A stretch of DNA of 64,000 nucleotides, from positions 34,661-98,660 of the forward strand of contig MZZL01000023.1 of assembly GCA_002749535.1 (NCBI GenBank), read 5' to 3'. The DNA comes from Apophysomyces variabilis. Lineage: Eukaryota > Mucoromycota > Mucoromycetes > Mucorales > Mucoraceae. Positions within the stretch are counted from its first letter, which is position 1. The number at the start of each line of letters is the position of its first letter. A program made the position numbers and the translations under genes. A model generated the notes under the pieces. The model ran no database searches. It was not told the DNA's origin and worked only from the letters and a program-made list of their open reading frames with translations. Below, one piece after another: positions 35,427 to 48,020 of this stretch.

Positions 35427-36257
35427 ATGAACGTACCTGATTCAGAACTGAACAAAACTACATCGATAAGCACCATATCATCGGAAGATGTTTCGCGGTC
35501 GGGTTCTAGTATTTCCTATCCGAACGGTCATATCGAACTGGAGAACTCCGCAATCCTGTTCCCGATAGACGAGAATGATTGCCGGCCGTGGGAGAGTCAC
35601 TTTGCGCCTCGCTATTCACTTGAACATCAGCATGATAGCAATATCAGGGCGTGTAGTAACGATTCTTTCATCACATATTCGGATATTTCAACTCCAGTAC
35701 TGCCACGAATCGCTGACCATGCAAAAGCATCATTATGCAAAGAAGACGGTCAAATGGAGATATTACCATGTCCTTCTGCCCAGGTCACGCGCCCAAGGAT
35801 AGATGGCGAAGACAAATTTGTGGATCGATATGAATTGCTAAATAGTCTCCGCAGTCAGACCGCCCTAAAAGAATATAAGTCCGGTGTCAGTAACAAACAG
35901 AATACAAAAGCTCGATGGCAGCGCCGGATGGGACAAATAACTTCCCAAACGAAAGCCAGAAAACTGGAAATGGTGGAGACCGGTCAAGATATGGCCGCTC
36001 AATGGTCTTTCTTCTGCTTTATGTTCGGATTTTTATTCCCTCCTCTGTGGATTGCAGGAGCTCTTCGTAATCCCTCTGTACACACAGCACCCAGGATCCA
36101 ACACGTGGAACTAATGTGGAAAAAAAGATCTCGGAACGCCTGCATCGTCTTTATTCTGTTATTAATGAGTGCTCTTGTGGTCAGTATAGCAGTCAAACCA
36201 TCTATTGTAGGATTGCGCAAAAGTAACGACGAAATCAAAGATAACTACCGAAAATAG
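35427..36257 (+). CDS. Two-transmembrane fungal protein of unknown function
   Basis: A single exon of 276 residues. The first ~185 residues are Ser-, Asp- and Asn-rich and hydrophilic (TTSISTISSEDVSRSGSSIS), with a basic stretch (NTKARWQRRMGQITSQTKAR) before the membrane part. Two hydrophobic segments follow: WSFFCFMFGFLFPPLWIAGA (~193-213) and CIVFILLLMSALVVSIAV (~239-257), separated by a short loop ending MWKKRSRNA. A cytosolic tail plus a C-terminal FGFLFPPLW hairpin recurs in uncharacterised fungal proteins I recall, but no function is assigned to them. By the positive-inside rule both termini face the cytosol. The start is the first ATG after a T-rich tract (ttttttttag) that could also be a 3' splice site, so an upstream exon is possible. 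Confidence 0.7.
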   Translation: MNVPDSELNKTTSISTISSEDVSRSGSSISYPNGHIELENSAILFPIDENDCRPWESHFAPRYSLEHQHDSNIRACSNDSFITYSDISTPVLPRIADHAKASLCKEDGQMEILPCPSAQVTRPRIDGEDKFVDRYELLNSLRSQTALKEYKSGVSNKQNTKARWQRRMGQITSQTKARKLEMVETGQDMAAQWSFFCFMFGFLFPPLWIAGALRNPSVHTAPRIQHVELMWKKRSRNACIVFILLLMSALVVSIAVKPSIVGLRKSNDEIKDNYRK

Positions 36258-38167
36258 ATCTATAATATATGAATATAAGTGTATAAAATAATTGTTGCCT
36301 CTCGTAATTGGGAACGGAAGTTTTAGCTAAGCATGTGCAGGTGTACTGAGGTTAAGATCTGGGATTGGAGCCCGCGAAAACTAGACTTTGGCTTTCTTAC
36401 ATATTTTATATGAGATTTAGCCAAGTAAGAGACTTCTACATGATCGATTCCACCCTTACCATGTTCTATATCTTTGATTCGTCATTATCAAATAACTTAT
36501 GCAGGAAGATCATTTTCTTTGCATCAACTTTGGTCGCTCCGTGCACACAATTCATTCGATTCGCGTAAAATATAGCTTCCAGGTTAGTAAAGGACAATGA
36601 TATGATTGATGAACTTTATTTACCTGCGATAGGTACCCCCCATCCAGTGTAAGCGCCCAACCCGCACTAAATCCATGGTGGGCGTGGGCGACGAAGGGTA
36701 ATAAATGGGGAAGGTCCATTAGTATCAGCTTTGACGTTCACTCACCCTTCCCACCGAAGAATGTTTTGTTTGCTTGCGCCGTTACATTATAGAAAACGAC
36801 GCTAGGAGCCAATGATAGTATTCAATCTACGATGATGTCTTGCCGCTAAGTTGGGTCTTGCCTGTATCTGGAATGAGCCAATATTTTAAGTTGTCTTGAA
36901 TGTCCGGATGCATATCTTGCCCTTGCTCTCAGAGACAGAGATTTGTTGCGAAACCACTAGAAAAGAGAATGTAATGAGAGAGGTTTAAACTATGTCGTTT
37001 CAATGTCTATAAGGACCTGAGGTGAGATGGCTGCATAATAGTAACAACATTCAACCTAGTAGTACATTGTTTTACCCAATGTTTCTCTTGAAACGTGCAT
37101 TATACTAATCTTCTCCGGAAGAGATCAATGTTAATTAAGGATATTTGTTATAGTAGTAATAAAGTTACCTTTTGTAAGAGCTCATACTTGAATGATTCAT
37201 TGGTTATACTAGAATCATGCGGTTAAATAAACCTTGTGATGTCTGTGCTGTTTGACTTATGAGGTACTTTTATGCTATGCCAAATTAACAAAGTCCATAT
37301 ATCATGTAATGGAAGGTGCGCCAACAGATAAAACTAAAAAGAAAGGATGGAAGGGAATAAAACGTCCTCTTATCAATGAGGAACGCGCCATAGTTTGATA
37401 TACTATATTGTTGTGTTCCTGGAACTAGGGGAATTGTTGACGATTGATATCATGGAATAAGCTGAGCTAAAACCAATCTAAGAGGTCTGGAAACGCCGTA
37501 TGAACAAGCAGAGCTATGATCCAACCATGATGCCACACATCGATGGGATGATTGTATGTGTAAATTTGCATGTATTAGACGCATGTACCGCAGAGGCACG
37601 ATAAATCAGCCAACTTATTGTTAAAACGTCTTAATTAGTCCATTAATGTTTGACAGCCTACGCTTCTTTACTCGGTATTTGTCCGCGCTGTCGTAGTAGT
37701 GGTCATCTACCAGCATATGTGTCGTTCCAGCCGAATCACGTTGCAAGAATACAATAACGATGATGGATCCATTAGTTCTTCTTGTTGCATTCCATTTAAT
37801 TCGTTTTCACTGAACATTGTCGTAAAGTAGCAAGTCCATGCTACTTACTGCTTTTTTTGTCTTAAATCTTAGCAACTCGTATACAGTAAAAACAGGGCTT
37901 CTGCTTTTAAACCTTTGAGCATCCGCTCGGGTATTGTGCCTTGTAATTTTTGCTGCGAATCAGGAATAAAAGCCTGGAGCAAGCTAAGTTGTTAGCAAAA
38001 GTGTAATATGCTTTGCAGACAGATTGCATATCGGGGACTCTATTAGTTAGTTAGTGTATACAAAGGGTAAGAGGTAAAGATGCTTGCTTTATTTTGGAGC
38101 GAATCAATCATAAGTTCCGAAATTCGCGGAAGGAAGGATGTAAACGTTGGCTATATGCAGTAGTCGC
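36258..38167. other. Gene-poor region with repeat-like debris
   Basis: No intact gene. 36635-36720 is GC-richer than its surroundings and contains short inverted pieces (cgcccaacccgcactaaatc, atggtgggcgtgggcg), possibly an element edge. Near 37530 a frame reads YDPTMMPHIDGMIVC, and near 37685 another reads ICPRCRSSGHLPAY, a CxxC..GH pattern. These look like decayed transposon coding bits. Confidence 0.3.
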
Positions 38168-40946
38168 CTACTTCTTTCTTTTGAACCGTAACAAAGGAGG
38201 AAGCATTTGCAAGGGACCCGCTTTCTTGCAGAAGGCATGCTTAGGTCAGCTGTTAGTTTTAGTAAGATTGAACTGAGTTCTGGCTACCTCCAGGAGTTCT
38301 TCGGCTGTTGCTCGCGACTTAACATCGACGCAAAGGCAGACGGCTAGAAACGCTTTTAAATCCCTTGACAAGTTTTGAGGGGTCTTAAGTGAAGGCGTTC
38401 CATTGGTTGCAATTAGATAGAGAGCCTTGATCGGTTCCTCATCCAAATAAGGTGGTTCACTTTCGATCATTTCTATGGTCATAATACCTAAAGACCATAT
38501 GTCCACTTTGGCACCGTATTCCTTTTGTTTTACTACTTCTGGCGCCATCTAATACTTTGTTAGCAATAATCCATAGCGATCATTGAATTGAAGCATGCAC
38601 TCACCCAGTAAGGCGTACCAACAATTGTCGCTCGCTTATTCCTTTCATCTGTCAATTTTGCACAATAGCCAAAGTCACCTTCAATTGATTGTTAGCATGC
38701 TTATCCAAAGGAAGAGAAGAACAAGAAAGAAAGCCCCAATCAAATCTTACTTAATTTCACCTGGCCCTGGAAATTCAGTAAAACATTGTCAGATTTTATA
38801 TCTCTATGGATGATATTATGTGAATGCAAGTGATGTAGTCCTTTTACAGCCTATAATGGAATTAATTCACTGCAAGTCAATCGATCTCTCCAACCTGCCT
38901 CAAAACAAACAGTAGCAATTTGCTGTTCCGTCATTGAGTTGTGTTCAATAACATCTGTAAGTGCACCTCCTTCCATATATTGCATCACAACCCATAAATC
39001 CCCGTGTACTAAAAAGGAATCAAGATAATTAACAATGTTGCAATGTCTCGACTCCTTCATGATCATAATTTCATTCACAATCAGATCTAAGCGTGATTGT
39101 TTTGCCAGATCCATTTGCTTGACTGCCACGTTTGTACCGGTAATCAAATGGTTTGCCAAATAGACCGATCCGGAAGCACTATCAGTATGGATTAACTTAA
39201 GATCGGAACAATATTATGCAGTGTTACCCCTGACCAATGCGTTTGATCCTTCTGTACAACATATTTGGATCACCACCTGACACTATAGCACCTATATGCA
39301 GAAATAGTTCGTCATATAACTGTGAAAGAAATACTTACGTAGCTTTTCCATATGTTGAGCATCAGGTACAGTAGAAAGTCGGCCCCTTCGTTTTGTCGGT
39401 ATTTCTTTGTTATTCGCATGAGAATAGGACGATGGTATAGGTGTAGAGGACTGAACTTGAGGATGTGGTTGAACATGCGTCTGATGGTACAGCAAGCTTT
39501 CCAGTTTCAGTATATGTTCTCGTTCTTTTTCCTTTGATCTTTCTCGCTTGTGATATCGATTATCAACGTTGACTGACTCGGATGCTGACATGCACATATC
39601 TGGATATTCTCTCTCTTCCTCACGACATGACCTTCCCGAGCTCGTTGTTATCTCAGAAGCAATAATACCATTTGCATCTTTAATTTTTGCATGAGAGCGA
39701 TGCATTACCCCTTGAAATATATATGGATGTGGCATGGGTGACATGCGTACATTATCTGCTAATGACGATATCCGTGGTCGGTTTTTGACTTTTGCTCGCG
39801 TTTCGTCATCAGAAACCTTGGGACATCCGTGAATTAATGAATTCTGCTTCACTTCCATTTGCTGCAATGGTGATGATTTTGATTCCTGTGCCCAATATTT
39901 AAGTTCTACCCAGGTGATGCTCAAATCCATTTATTTTACCTCCGTTTGCGATGGCACTAAATGTTTAGGACGGTTGACACCGACCGTTGATTGTGTCTCT
40001 TTCAGTTTGTCTACCTTTAGTCACATCAAGGTTAAATCAATCGAACGTTTTGCGTTATGTCTTTTTGGCCATGGTACCTGAGATGGCTTTAGGCCTTCTA
40101 TGGCTGTCTCAGACATCGTTGACTCCTCCCATCCCATGGGATATGCCAGCTCAGGACGTCTATGTGGCCGCGGAACTGCTTCGCCAATTTGTCTAGGAGT
40201 AGGAGTTGATTGGCTCGGTTTTGGATGCCCAGTTATCTTTGGCTTATATTGTTCGTTGCATCCACATTCATGTTTCTTCTCTCTCTTCCGATCGCAAATG
40301 CTCTTCTCCTTCATTATCTGCTCATTGTAAAATTCTAAGGCCTCAAGTACTGCTTGAGGGTTTTTTGCTGCATCTTCAGGTGTGATCTTCGATCCTCTTA
40401 AAAGTGCATTCCATTGATCGGGAAGACCCTATGGATTGTCATTTTAGGGATCTTATGGCCTTAATCGTTACTGTCCTTACCGTAAAAGCACCTGTTCTTG
40501 GGTCAAAACCAATATGAACTTGGTGTACGAAATCAGTTGGTCCAGAGGCACCAAGTGGGCATCGCTGACAGAAAAGGAGCTTTGAGTTTAGCGATTTTGC
40601 AAAACTGCGTTTACGTTGTATATCTCATCCATCCAAGAGTATAACTCCTCATCGTTTCTGCAGGCAACAAAGTACGTCTTGATCTTTGTTCTAATCTCAA
40701 GGCAGTAAGGCTTGAGGTCTACACGAGCTACCGCGTTGATGTCCTTCAGAAATACCAAGGCCACACATTGACCAGTTTGCTGTCATGGAAATGGTTAGGA
40801 ACAATGTAAATCAGAGAAAGCTACCTCATTTCGATGAAATGTCAGCGTTTGTTCACGAAGTACGACGTATCGCTTTGACCATATCCATGCCCTTAAACCA
40901 TCGTCCTTCACCATCAAGTATCCATCCTTCTTGATCTCTGCCATTT
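38168..40946 (-). CDS. PAK/STE20-family kinase, CLA4 type (PH-CRIB-kinase)
   Basis: A Cdc42/Rac-activated Ser/Thr kinase acting at the plasma membrane in polarity, septation and MAPK signalling. The N-terminal PH domain starts [20 protein letters not shown] and runs through [22 protein letters not shown] follows ([16 protein letters not shown], then [16 protein letters not shown] after an intron), then a long Pro/Ser/Arg-rich linker with a [13 protein letters not shown] helix. The kinase domain is last: glycine loop [14 protein letters not shown] across an intron, VAIK Lys as [45 protein letters not shown] final intron after EELLE joins to a basic C-terminus ending RFKRKK at 38168. All catalytic residues are present. 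PH plus CRIB separates the Cla4 class from Ste20. The ATG at 40946 starts the PH domain, and a purine-rich plus strand upstream is its CT-rich promoter. Confidence 0.92.
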
Positions 40947-41140
40947 CTTCACGTAGGATTAAGTCTGGTATATGTGAATAGACCGTTTTGAAGTTCTACA
41001 GCCTCTTGATTATTTTTAATGAAGAGGTTCAGTAAATCGTCTCATATACGACAGGATAGAAATTTAGCTTTTAAAGGAAAACAAAAAAGCAGAGAAAAGG
41101 ATAAAAGCGAAGGTGAAAGGAGAAAGATGCAGTCCGAGTT
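40947..41140 (-). promoter_or_regulatory. Upstream region of the CLA4-type kinase
   Basis: On the minus strand, 41055-41130 is a pyrimidine-rich tract (the plus strand reads aaaggaaaacaaaaaagcag and similar). It lies 110-185 bases upstream of the ATG, matching the CT-rich tracts before TRA1 and the STE12-like gene. No TATA box stands out. Confidence 0.35.
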
Positions 41141-41981
41141 GCGATGAAGAAATTTATATATTCAGAGCAAAGGTGGGAAACGGAAGGGAAAAAATTATCT
41201 TGCAGCATGCAGTGGTTTCACATTGTGGGACACAGATTACAGTTTACTGCTCCACTTAATTTATGTGAACAGTGCGAAGAGGAAGACAATAGAGGTATGC
41301 AGATCTTCGCATGTGCTCTGTCACACCATACATAGCCTGACCCGTCCAATCTATTGAACCGTTCAATGCATTTCGACTGAATCCTTTGAATCAACAAAAT
41401 CCGGTACGATAATGACGTATTATTTGTGTACAAAACTTATGTTTAGTTTGAGAGGATTACAAGCTATGATATGATTGCTGTTTACGTCCTCTCCTACTGA
41501 AATGGTTGTGGAGCATTCAAAGTTACAGTGAAGATGTTCAAATCAGACGATTTGGTCATTGGTTCTTGTGTGGAACGGATGATTAGGACCGGTCGTGGCC
41601 TTATTGACATTACAGCAAATGTGCAGATGCTACGAAAGCGGTGAACTTCCTTTGTAAACAATCAATCAACGTTGCCTATTTTGAATGGTGCACAAGTTGC
41701 CGTGTCCAATAACCTAGGTACATCTTTTTTCTGCCAGGAAAACATATGTAACGCGATCTTGATCTATATGTTTTATCTAGATAATGGATGTTTGTATTTT
41801 AAAGGGCATTGTTATTGTGGCTATGCAGACTGAACACTTTTTGCTTCAGTATGGAGAACCTTTTACTAGGTAGATTAAACAATCATGATGCTTCATGGAT
41901 AAACCGTTTGAAAGCTTTTATCACAAAATAGGAGCGTTTTCCTGCTAGACTTGACTGTTCTTAGTTTTCGAGCTGAGGACT
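41141..41981. other. Intergenic, nothing recognised
   Basis: Short chance frames only (63 and 71 codons on opposite strands at 41144-41433). No domain, repeat or RNA structure was recognised. Confidence 0.3.
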
Positions 41982-42536
41982 CTAGATTACAACACCCTCA
42001 TCAACGGTATAACTGCCATCCTCCAGCGCTGAATCGATGGTCACATCATGGGAAACAATGTCCTGTAATAAACTATTAGTGTATATTGGTTTTGATACTG
42101 CGGTCCGTTGCAGTAGCGGGCTGTGGCTCCACAGCGCTTCTGTTTTTCCTCCCGTTTTCAATCTTTTCGCCTGGCGGATACGCTTTTTGGACGCTTTCAT
42201 TCTTTTTTCATAAATAGCAGCTACTGTTTCTTGTTTTTTCTTCTTATCCGCATTTGCTAGGGTTTGACGTTCTTACCATATATAATGTTATTTGCCTCTA
42301 TATTTTTTAACTCAACATGAACGCTATATCTTTTGTTCGTCTTTTCGAGCCTTTGCTTTATCCGTTTGTTATTGTATACGAAGGGTCTGCGTCTTTCGAG
42401 ATGAAAAAGCATAAGAAAAAGATTCCGAACCACATGCTGACAGACTGGAATATAAATCTGAATTTCTGATTGGCCCAACCTTGCTGTTGCAAGCTCCTAT
42501 TATAGAACATTCTCCTATATCATGCCGCAATCCCAT
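41982..42536 (-). CDS. Small basic protein, function unknown
   Basis: Two exons (42536-42380 and 42256-41982) join in phase across a 123-nt intron (gtatac...ccctag) to give 143 residues. The first ~48 residues are Ser- and Cys-containing (MGLRHDIGECSIIGACNSKV). Next comes a strongly basic helical stretch, NADKKKKQETVAAIYEKRMK then SKKRIRQAKRLK, a good bipartite nuclear/nucleolar localisation signal. The tail is acidic (DVTIDSALEDGSYTVDEG). A TAA lies in frame just upstream of the ATG. A basic centre with an acidic tail would suit a ribosome-biogenesis or chromatin accessory protein, but no family is recognised. The model depends on one predicted intron. Confidence 0.45.
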
Positions 42537-44639
42537 TGGATATTAAGAGTCAGGAACACAGTAACGGTGACAAAACCCAGCGTTTTTTCATTTCTTCAAT
42601 GGAAATTGTCTTAATAAATATTACTATAAACCAGTGAGGCTATACTACTCTGTTGTTATGATTATGTAAGACATGAACAAGATTTGGACATGTAACGGTT
42701 CGCAACGTTGCATCTTCCTTCGCGATAGTGGGTTTTCTGTTGGTGCAGATCTATTCAATTGACTAACGCAAAAGTACTTTTCGAGCGGCCCTATTAGCTT
42801 GCTACTGAGGTGTTTACACAACTTTCTTTAAAACAAAATGAAGCGGCTCATCCGTCTGTGATAAAATAAGGATAGATAAATGTTGAAACAGTGTCAAGCC
42901 ACGTTGATTGAATAGAGTATATATGGTTATGGTATGCATGCTTGTTTCCAAAAAGTTACGCTCAACAATACTAGCTACACCTAATGCAGCTCAACCTTCT
43001 TCTTTTTCTTTATTCAAGGGCATCTAGATCAGAAACAGCCTACTAAATCTTTATGAGACCGTGCCACGCTAAATGCCTGACAGGTGTAACCCTAGCGGAA
43101 TGAATGGCGTGCGTGTCCGGTAGGCTGGGAATAACTCTACCCAACAAAACAAGCAATGCAGGTAAAATGAGTCAACAGTGCCATCTGCTGAGGTAAATGT
43201 TTGTGTCTTTGGATGCCAGTGCCTCTAGGCGTGACAGGACAACAAACAAACGATGACTCAGGTGTATGGCTGCATAGACCATGGACAGCTCAATACCTGC
43301 TGCGTAGCTTAAACAACAGTGTTTAGGTTTGCTAGTTAAGTTCACCCTTGCTCATTCTTATGCATTGTCGATGCTCTTTGTTTATGCTGGGACATGTACA
43401 ATGACTTCAACCTCCTTGGCTTGGCTCAATAGCGGCAAAGAAGAAAAGCAATAGTTCATTTCTGACTCCCTTTGTCATCGTCGGTATCCTACTTTATGTA
43501 CCTAGGAGTACAGCGTGTCATTGGGTTAAGGTAGCTATAATGCGAAAAATGATGCCACATTGCATTTACTGCCAGTTTTTTGTATACGATACGATGCATG
43601 ATATTTCCCAGTAAGTCGGGAAATTTTGTTCTTCTTTTCTTACGTTTGTTGATTGCACAGCATCGGATTACGACTAAACTCGTTCTCGGAAAGGATTTTC
43701 TGAGAACTTTGTTCGATCGTCCTGTAAGGCTCTTTGTTGTTCATTTCATGTTACCGATTTTGTTCCATCTACTTTCTTTTCTCTCAGAATGAGAAGATCT
43801 ATGATATGAGGAGCTTCGGATCAATGAGCGGAACGAATAGTGCTGTTACCGATATACAACATGTTCATTTTAGCATCTGGGACATTGTATATATGATCGG
43901 GGAAATGGAAGCGTTATGTATTTGGTCTTTCAATAATTTAGATCTCAAAGAATAATTTGGCTTTCATTCCGTTCTGAAGGGGCAAGCGAAGCAGGCGAAC
44001 AACCTAATTTTTACGCCCTAAACAAAGCGGTCCTTATACAACATTCTTTTTTTTTTCTTGAACAAACAAAAAAGCCTGCACGTGATGTTAGTCTTCGCCT
44101 TTAAATGGCGGAAGGAAAAGGATAGAAACAGATCTGCATTGTTTGTTTCGTACAATGTCGTTGGTAAGAAAGTGATACTACTGACTTCTAGTTAATATTA
44201 CTCTGGAGACTCTTTTCCTGGTATGTTTTACGAAGTGAAAGTGTTATTAATGTTCATACATAGATATTGTTACCATCAGTAATAAATAGGTACATTTTAT
44301 ACCTTAGATAACGGTATTAACTTATGTTACTGAATGACATAACAAAGGGTTAGGGTCATTCCATTTACGGCAGCCGTGTAAAATTCCGGAAGGGTTGACA
44401 AGCAAGAAGGTTGATGTTTTCTTTTTAGTCCTTGGCGGCTTTGTTTGCAAAACTATTTCCTTTTTATGATAGAATGCTAACCTGCCTTTGACGCCCCACA
44501 ACATAAAATTTTTATGGATTGTATTGGAGATTAGTTTGGTCTCACTCCTCCCCCAAAAAGCCTTGCACAGGCGGAGACATGGTGCTTTTTCTTTGATTGA
44601 CTCCGTTTTTTTTTCTTTACAATGTATTTTATCTACCAA
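42537..44639. other. Intergenic, nothing recognised
   Basis: About 2.1 kb with only short frames (70-73 codons at 43580-43955 on plus, 105 codons at 44639-44322 on minus), none with a motif. No repeat family shared with the rest of the window was noticed. Confidence 0.3.
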
Positions 44640-44857
44640 TATTGCCTCTTTCCCGGTTTCCTCTCTTCTTTCTCCGCCCTTGCCGCTCTACCTTTTTTTG
44701 ATCTCTTCAGCGGCGTCCTCCTCTCTTCTCTTCTTTTCTGGAGGTTACAAGTCCCCTGCTTTTCATTTACATTGTATCATACGTATTTTTTTGCTCTATT
44801 GTTTGTATAACTCCATCATACAAGAGAACCAAGGAAAATTATTTTGTCTCATTCGCG
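44640..44857 (+). promoter_or_regulatory. CT-rich promoter/5' leader of the STE12-like gene
   Basis: Dense pyrimidine tracts (cctctcttctttctccgccc, cctcctctcttctcttcttt) occupy ~44640-44745. They are followed by an A-rich leader (acaagagaaccaaggaaaat) just before the ATG. This is the strongest CT tract in the window. Confidence 0.5.
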
Positions 44858-47669
44858 ATGGCAACCAATCGATTGGATCGAGTAACCATGCCAGCCAGCA
44901 GCAAAAGACGAACCGAAGGCAAGCCCGACACGTCCAGTGCGTCGTATAATATGCCTCCACCCGACAATAGCAACACTGACTCCCGAATGGCTATGATCGA
45001 CGAGTTAAAGTACTTTCTTTGTACCGCGGCGAACAGTTGGGATCACAATCAGTCTGCGAAACGTTTCCCGCTGCCATCTGGGGAGAGTATATCCTGCGTC
45101 TTATGGAATGGTGTATTCTATATCACTGGGACAGACATTGTTCGTACGCTCAACTATCGCTTCCACTGTTTTGGCCGCCCAGTAACTAATCCTAAAAAGT
45201 TCGAGGAAGGAATCTTCAGCGATCTTCGGAATCTGAAGCCCGGAACCGACGCCCGTCTTGAAGAGCCAAAATCGGAGTTGCTTGACATGCTGTACAAGAA
45301 CAACTGCATCCGCACGCAGAAGAAACAAAAAGTGTTCTATTGGTACTCGGTTCCACATGATCGTCTCTTTTTGGATGCTCTTGAACGTGACTTGAAGCGA
45401 GAAAAGATGAACATGGAACCCACGAGCGAGGCAGTGGCCGAGCCTGCAACCTCTTTCTCACTGGATTCCACGCAAGAGCTGTTCGATCAGGTGAGGAAAC
45501 CTACTTCGCTGCCTACTATAGCTACCACGAACACGCTTGGCGATGAAAAGATGTGCCCAATAACTCAATCAAACTTATCTTTCGCACCAGTAGCGCCCTT
45601 CGGTACGAAAAGTAAAAAGCCATTAATACAGAACAGAATACTCACGAGGCTTTTGTTTATTGCATTGAACAGGACCTAAGCCGCAACTCTCTACGCCGGT
45701 AGGCACCAAGGTATCGCCGGCTTCGCACAGTAGAACCATTTCTGCAACTGCAGCAAGACGATCACGAGTAAATTCGGTTCCTGCAAACTTAGGAGGACAA
45801 CAGCAGCAAACACGATTAACGAATCATGACTATCGTCGTCTGAGTCACGCAACCTACCTATTGCCTCCTTCGCCAACGTCCCGTTCTCACCTTCGTTCAT
45901 CTAACCTGAATTCTCAAGTAGGCTTTAAAGCCAGCGATGCCCTCTCTGCATTTGATGGCAACCAGAAGAATGCCTTTTATAAGATCTCGAAATCAACATT
46001 ATCTAGCCCTTCGTCTAAATCATCCGGGCAAGATCTCGCTGACGGCGTAGGCCAGCTAGAAATAGAAAGTCCACAGTCTATCACTCAAAGAAAAGATCTT
46101 GCTTCACCATCATTGGATCCAAAAGCACTTGAAAAGACGAAGAAAATTTTCGGAGCCGTTATGCTTCTTGGAGGCTCACCTACTTACAAACAGAGGAGAC
46201 GACGTGCTAGCTCCATGTCTTCGGCTGCGTTAGGCTCGAGATCAGAACACGTACAGTTGCTCCAACATGGTGGTCCTGAGCGCATTCGAAGACATGTTAA
46301 CTGTCATCTGCGAACAACGTCAACACCTAGTGTCTCCAGTAAGCAGTCCGTATCAACGAATCCTTTTATCATGGCTGCTGCTCGTACTGGGTTTGAACCT
46401 AATCAGCTGAGTGATAAATCCCAACGAAGGAATATGTCAGCTTCAATGCAGCCAACGCAAATTGACGCGACAATGTCTTCTGTTAGCTGGGACAAACTTA
46501 TGGAAAATAATTCAGAGTCAGATCGCCGTTATACCTGTCCCCATCTTGCATGTACGCATGTGTTTCAGTGCTTTAAGCATCTGGAACAGCATGTGCATTC
46601 GCACGTTGAGAAAAAATCGTTCATTTGTGATTTGTGCGGGAAGCGGTTCGCACACGCTGATAACTTGGCACAACACCAAAGAACACATGAGGTGCTAAGC
46701 TACAATGACTGTAACGTTAACCAAGAAAACGATGACGACTCATCGCAGGGAGATGCATCAATGCGACAGGATAGGATTCAAGATAACAGTAGCTCGCACA
46801 GCAACCAACAACGACTAGGTTCAACCGTTGCCAGCCAACATGACCATTTTTATTCATCTTACGGTCCAACCGATTATAATGGCTCTATGTTTTGGTCTAC
46901 AGGTTTTGCTGGCAGTATAACTGGCAGTATTTGCAGTAGTCAAGATAGTATGTCTGGTCTTACACAGGACTTGGACTTCGAAATGCACGATCTGCCCACA
47001 TGTTCTGATGAATATGTTAATGATATCACAGCGGGGGAAACCCAAATTACACACCCCTCTTCCGTAGCTACATCTGCGATGATACCACTGTCGTTTTCAG
47101 CATCTCCCATAGACAAGAATTTAGCATCAGCAAATGTTCACAGAACCTCAGATAATCATCTGTCGTGGTGGCCGAACAAGGAAGAATCGCGTTTAGTTCT
47201 ATCACCTGTCAATTCTTCTCGGTGCATGGAGGACGAGCATTATTCAGCTTCATCTTCTTCATCACCTTTATCGACGACCTATCTACCGGAGGTACATCCA
47301 TATCAAACCAGCTTGGACGTCAATATCTACGACAGACTTTCTACAGGATATAAGCAAGCTGAGGCAACCAAGGAGTCGCATCTTATTACCTCCAACTCTG
47401 CACCAGTAACATTAACATCTGAGTACAAACCAGAAGGTTTCCGGGAAGAAATGACCTTACTATCACGTTCGTTAGATAGCAGTCAACCTTTTAATGCCTA
47501 TGGTACGATTACAACCGACAATCTCTCGTCCACTATTTTTCCATCACTTTCAGACAGTAATTCCTGCAGCTTTCAGGAAAATCAATCATACAATCCTTTT
47601 TCCCTTGAAACCATGACCATTTACACTCCGTACGTTGCCCCAACGGAGGTATCTATGATGCTTCAGTAA
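44858..47669 (+). CDS. STE12/SteA-type transcription factor (STE homeodomain plus C2H2 fingers)
   Basis: Exons 44858-45602 and 45673-47669 splice in phase across a 70-nt intron to give 913 residues. The STE DNA-binding domain occupies ~46-175: IDELKYFLCTAANSWDHNQS, KRFPLPSGESISCVLWNGVF, ITGTDIVRTLNYRFHCFGRP, KKFEEGIFSDLRNLKPGTDA, FYWYSVPHDRLFLDALERDL. Two adjacent C2H2 fingers lie at ~533-585 (CPHLACTHVFQCFKHLEQHV and CDLCGKRFAHADNLAQHQRT). The C-terminal third is Ser/Thr/Asn-rich and probably activating. STE plus C2H2 is the filamentous-fungus SteA arrangement; Saccharomyces Ste12 lacks the fingers. These factors act downstream of mating/filamentation MAPK modules. It is transcribed divergently from the CLA4-type kinase about 4 kb away. 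Confidence 0.95.
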
Positions 47670-48020
47670 GCAAAACCCACTTTATATACACATAGCTTGC
47701 ACACAATCTGTATCACTCCCTTTCCATGCCTGTTTTTTTTAATTCTATTGTATCATTTGATTTTTCATTGCTGTTTTTGTCTCTTCCGTTTATATGCACC
47801 GTTATTCCAGGATTACCTTCTGATTCCCTTCCATTGTCGTATGATTGGAGCATCTTCTTTTTTTTCTTTGGTTTTATTTGTTTTTTGTTTAAAATTGTTT
47901 TGATTTCTTTTTGTCTTTCAAATTTTCTCTATGATTTTCTATTTCTGTTTGCAGTTTACCGGCCATCTACTTATACCAAGCGTTGAACTGTAACCCTGCA
48001 TATTTATTTCATTCATTATC
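47670..48020 (+). other. T-rich 3' region of the STE12-like gene
   Basis: Downstream of the stop at 47669 the plus strand is strongly T-rich (ttttgatttctttttgtctt and similar). Apparent frames of 68 and 86 codons here are Phe/Leu-rich low complexity and not credible proteins. It is probably a 3' UTR and polyadenylation region. Confidence 0.4.

Noticed and set aside
36355..36400. Possible tRNA 3' half (gggattggagcccgcg)
   Set aside because: The loop lacks the TTC of a T-arm and no acceptor or anticodon stem could be paired. No tRNA or rRNA was found anywhere in the window.
47697..47986. Phe/Leu-rich frames after the STE12-like gene
   Set aside because: They translate a T-rich 3' region; composition explains the frames.
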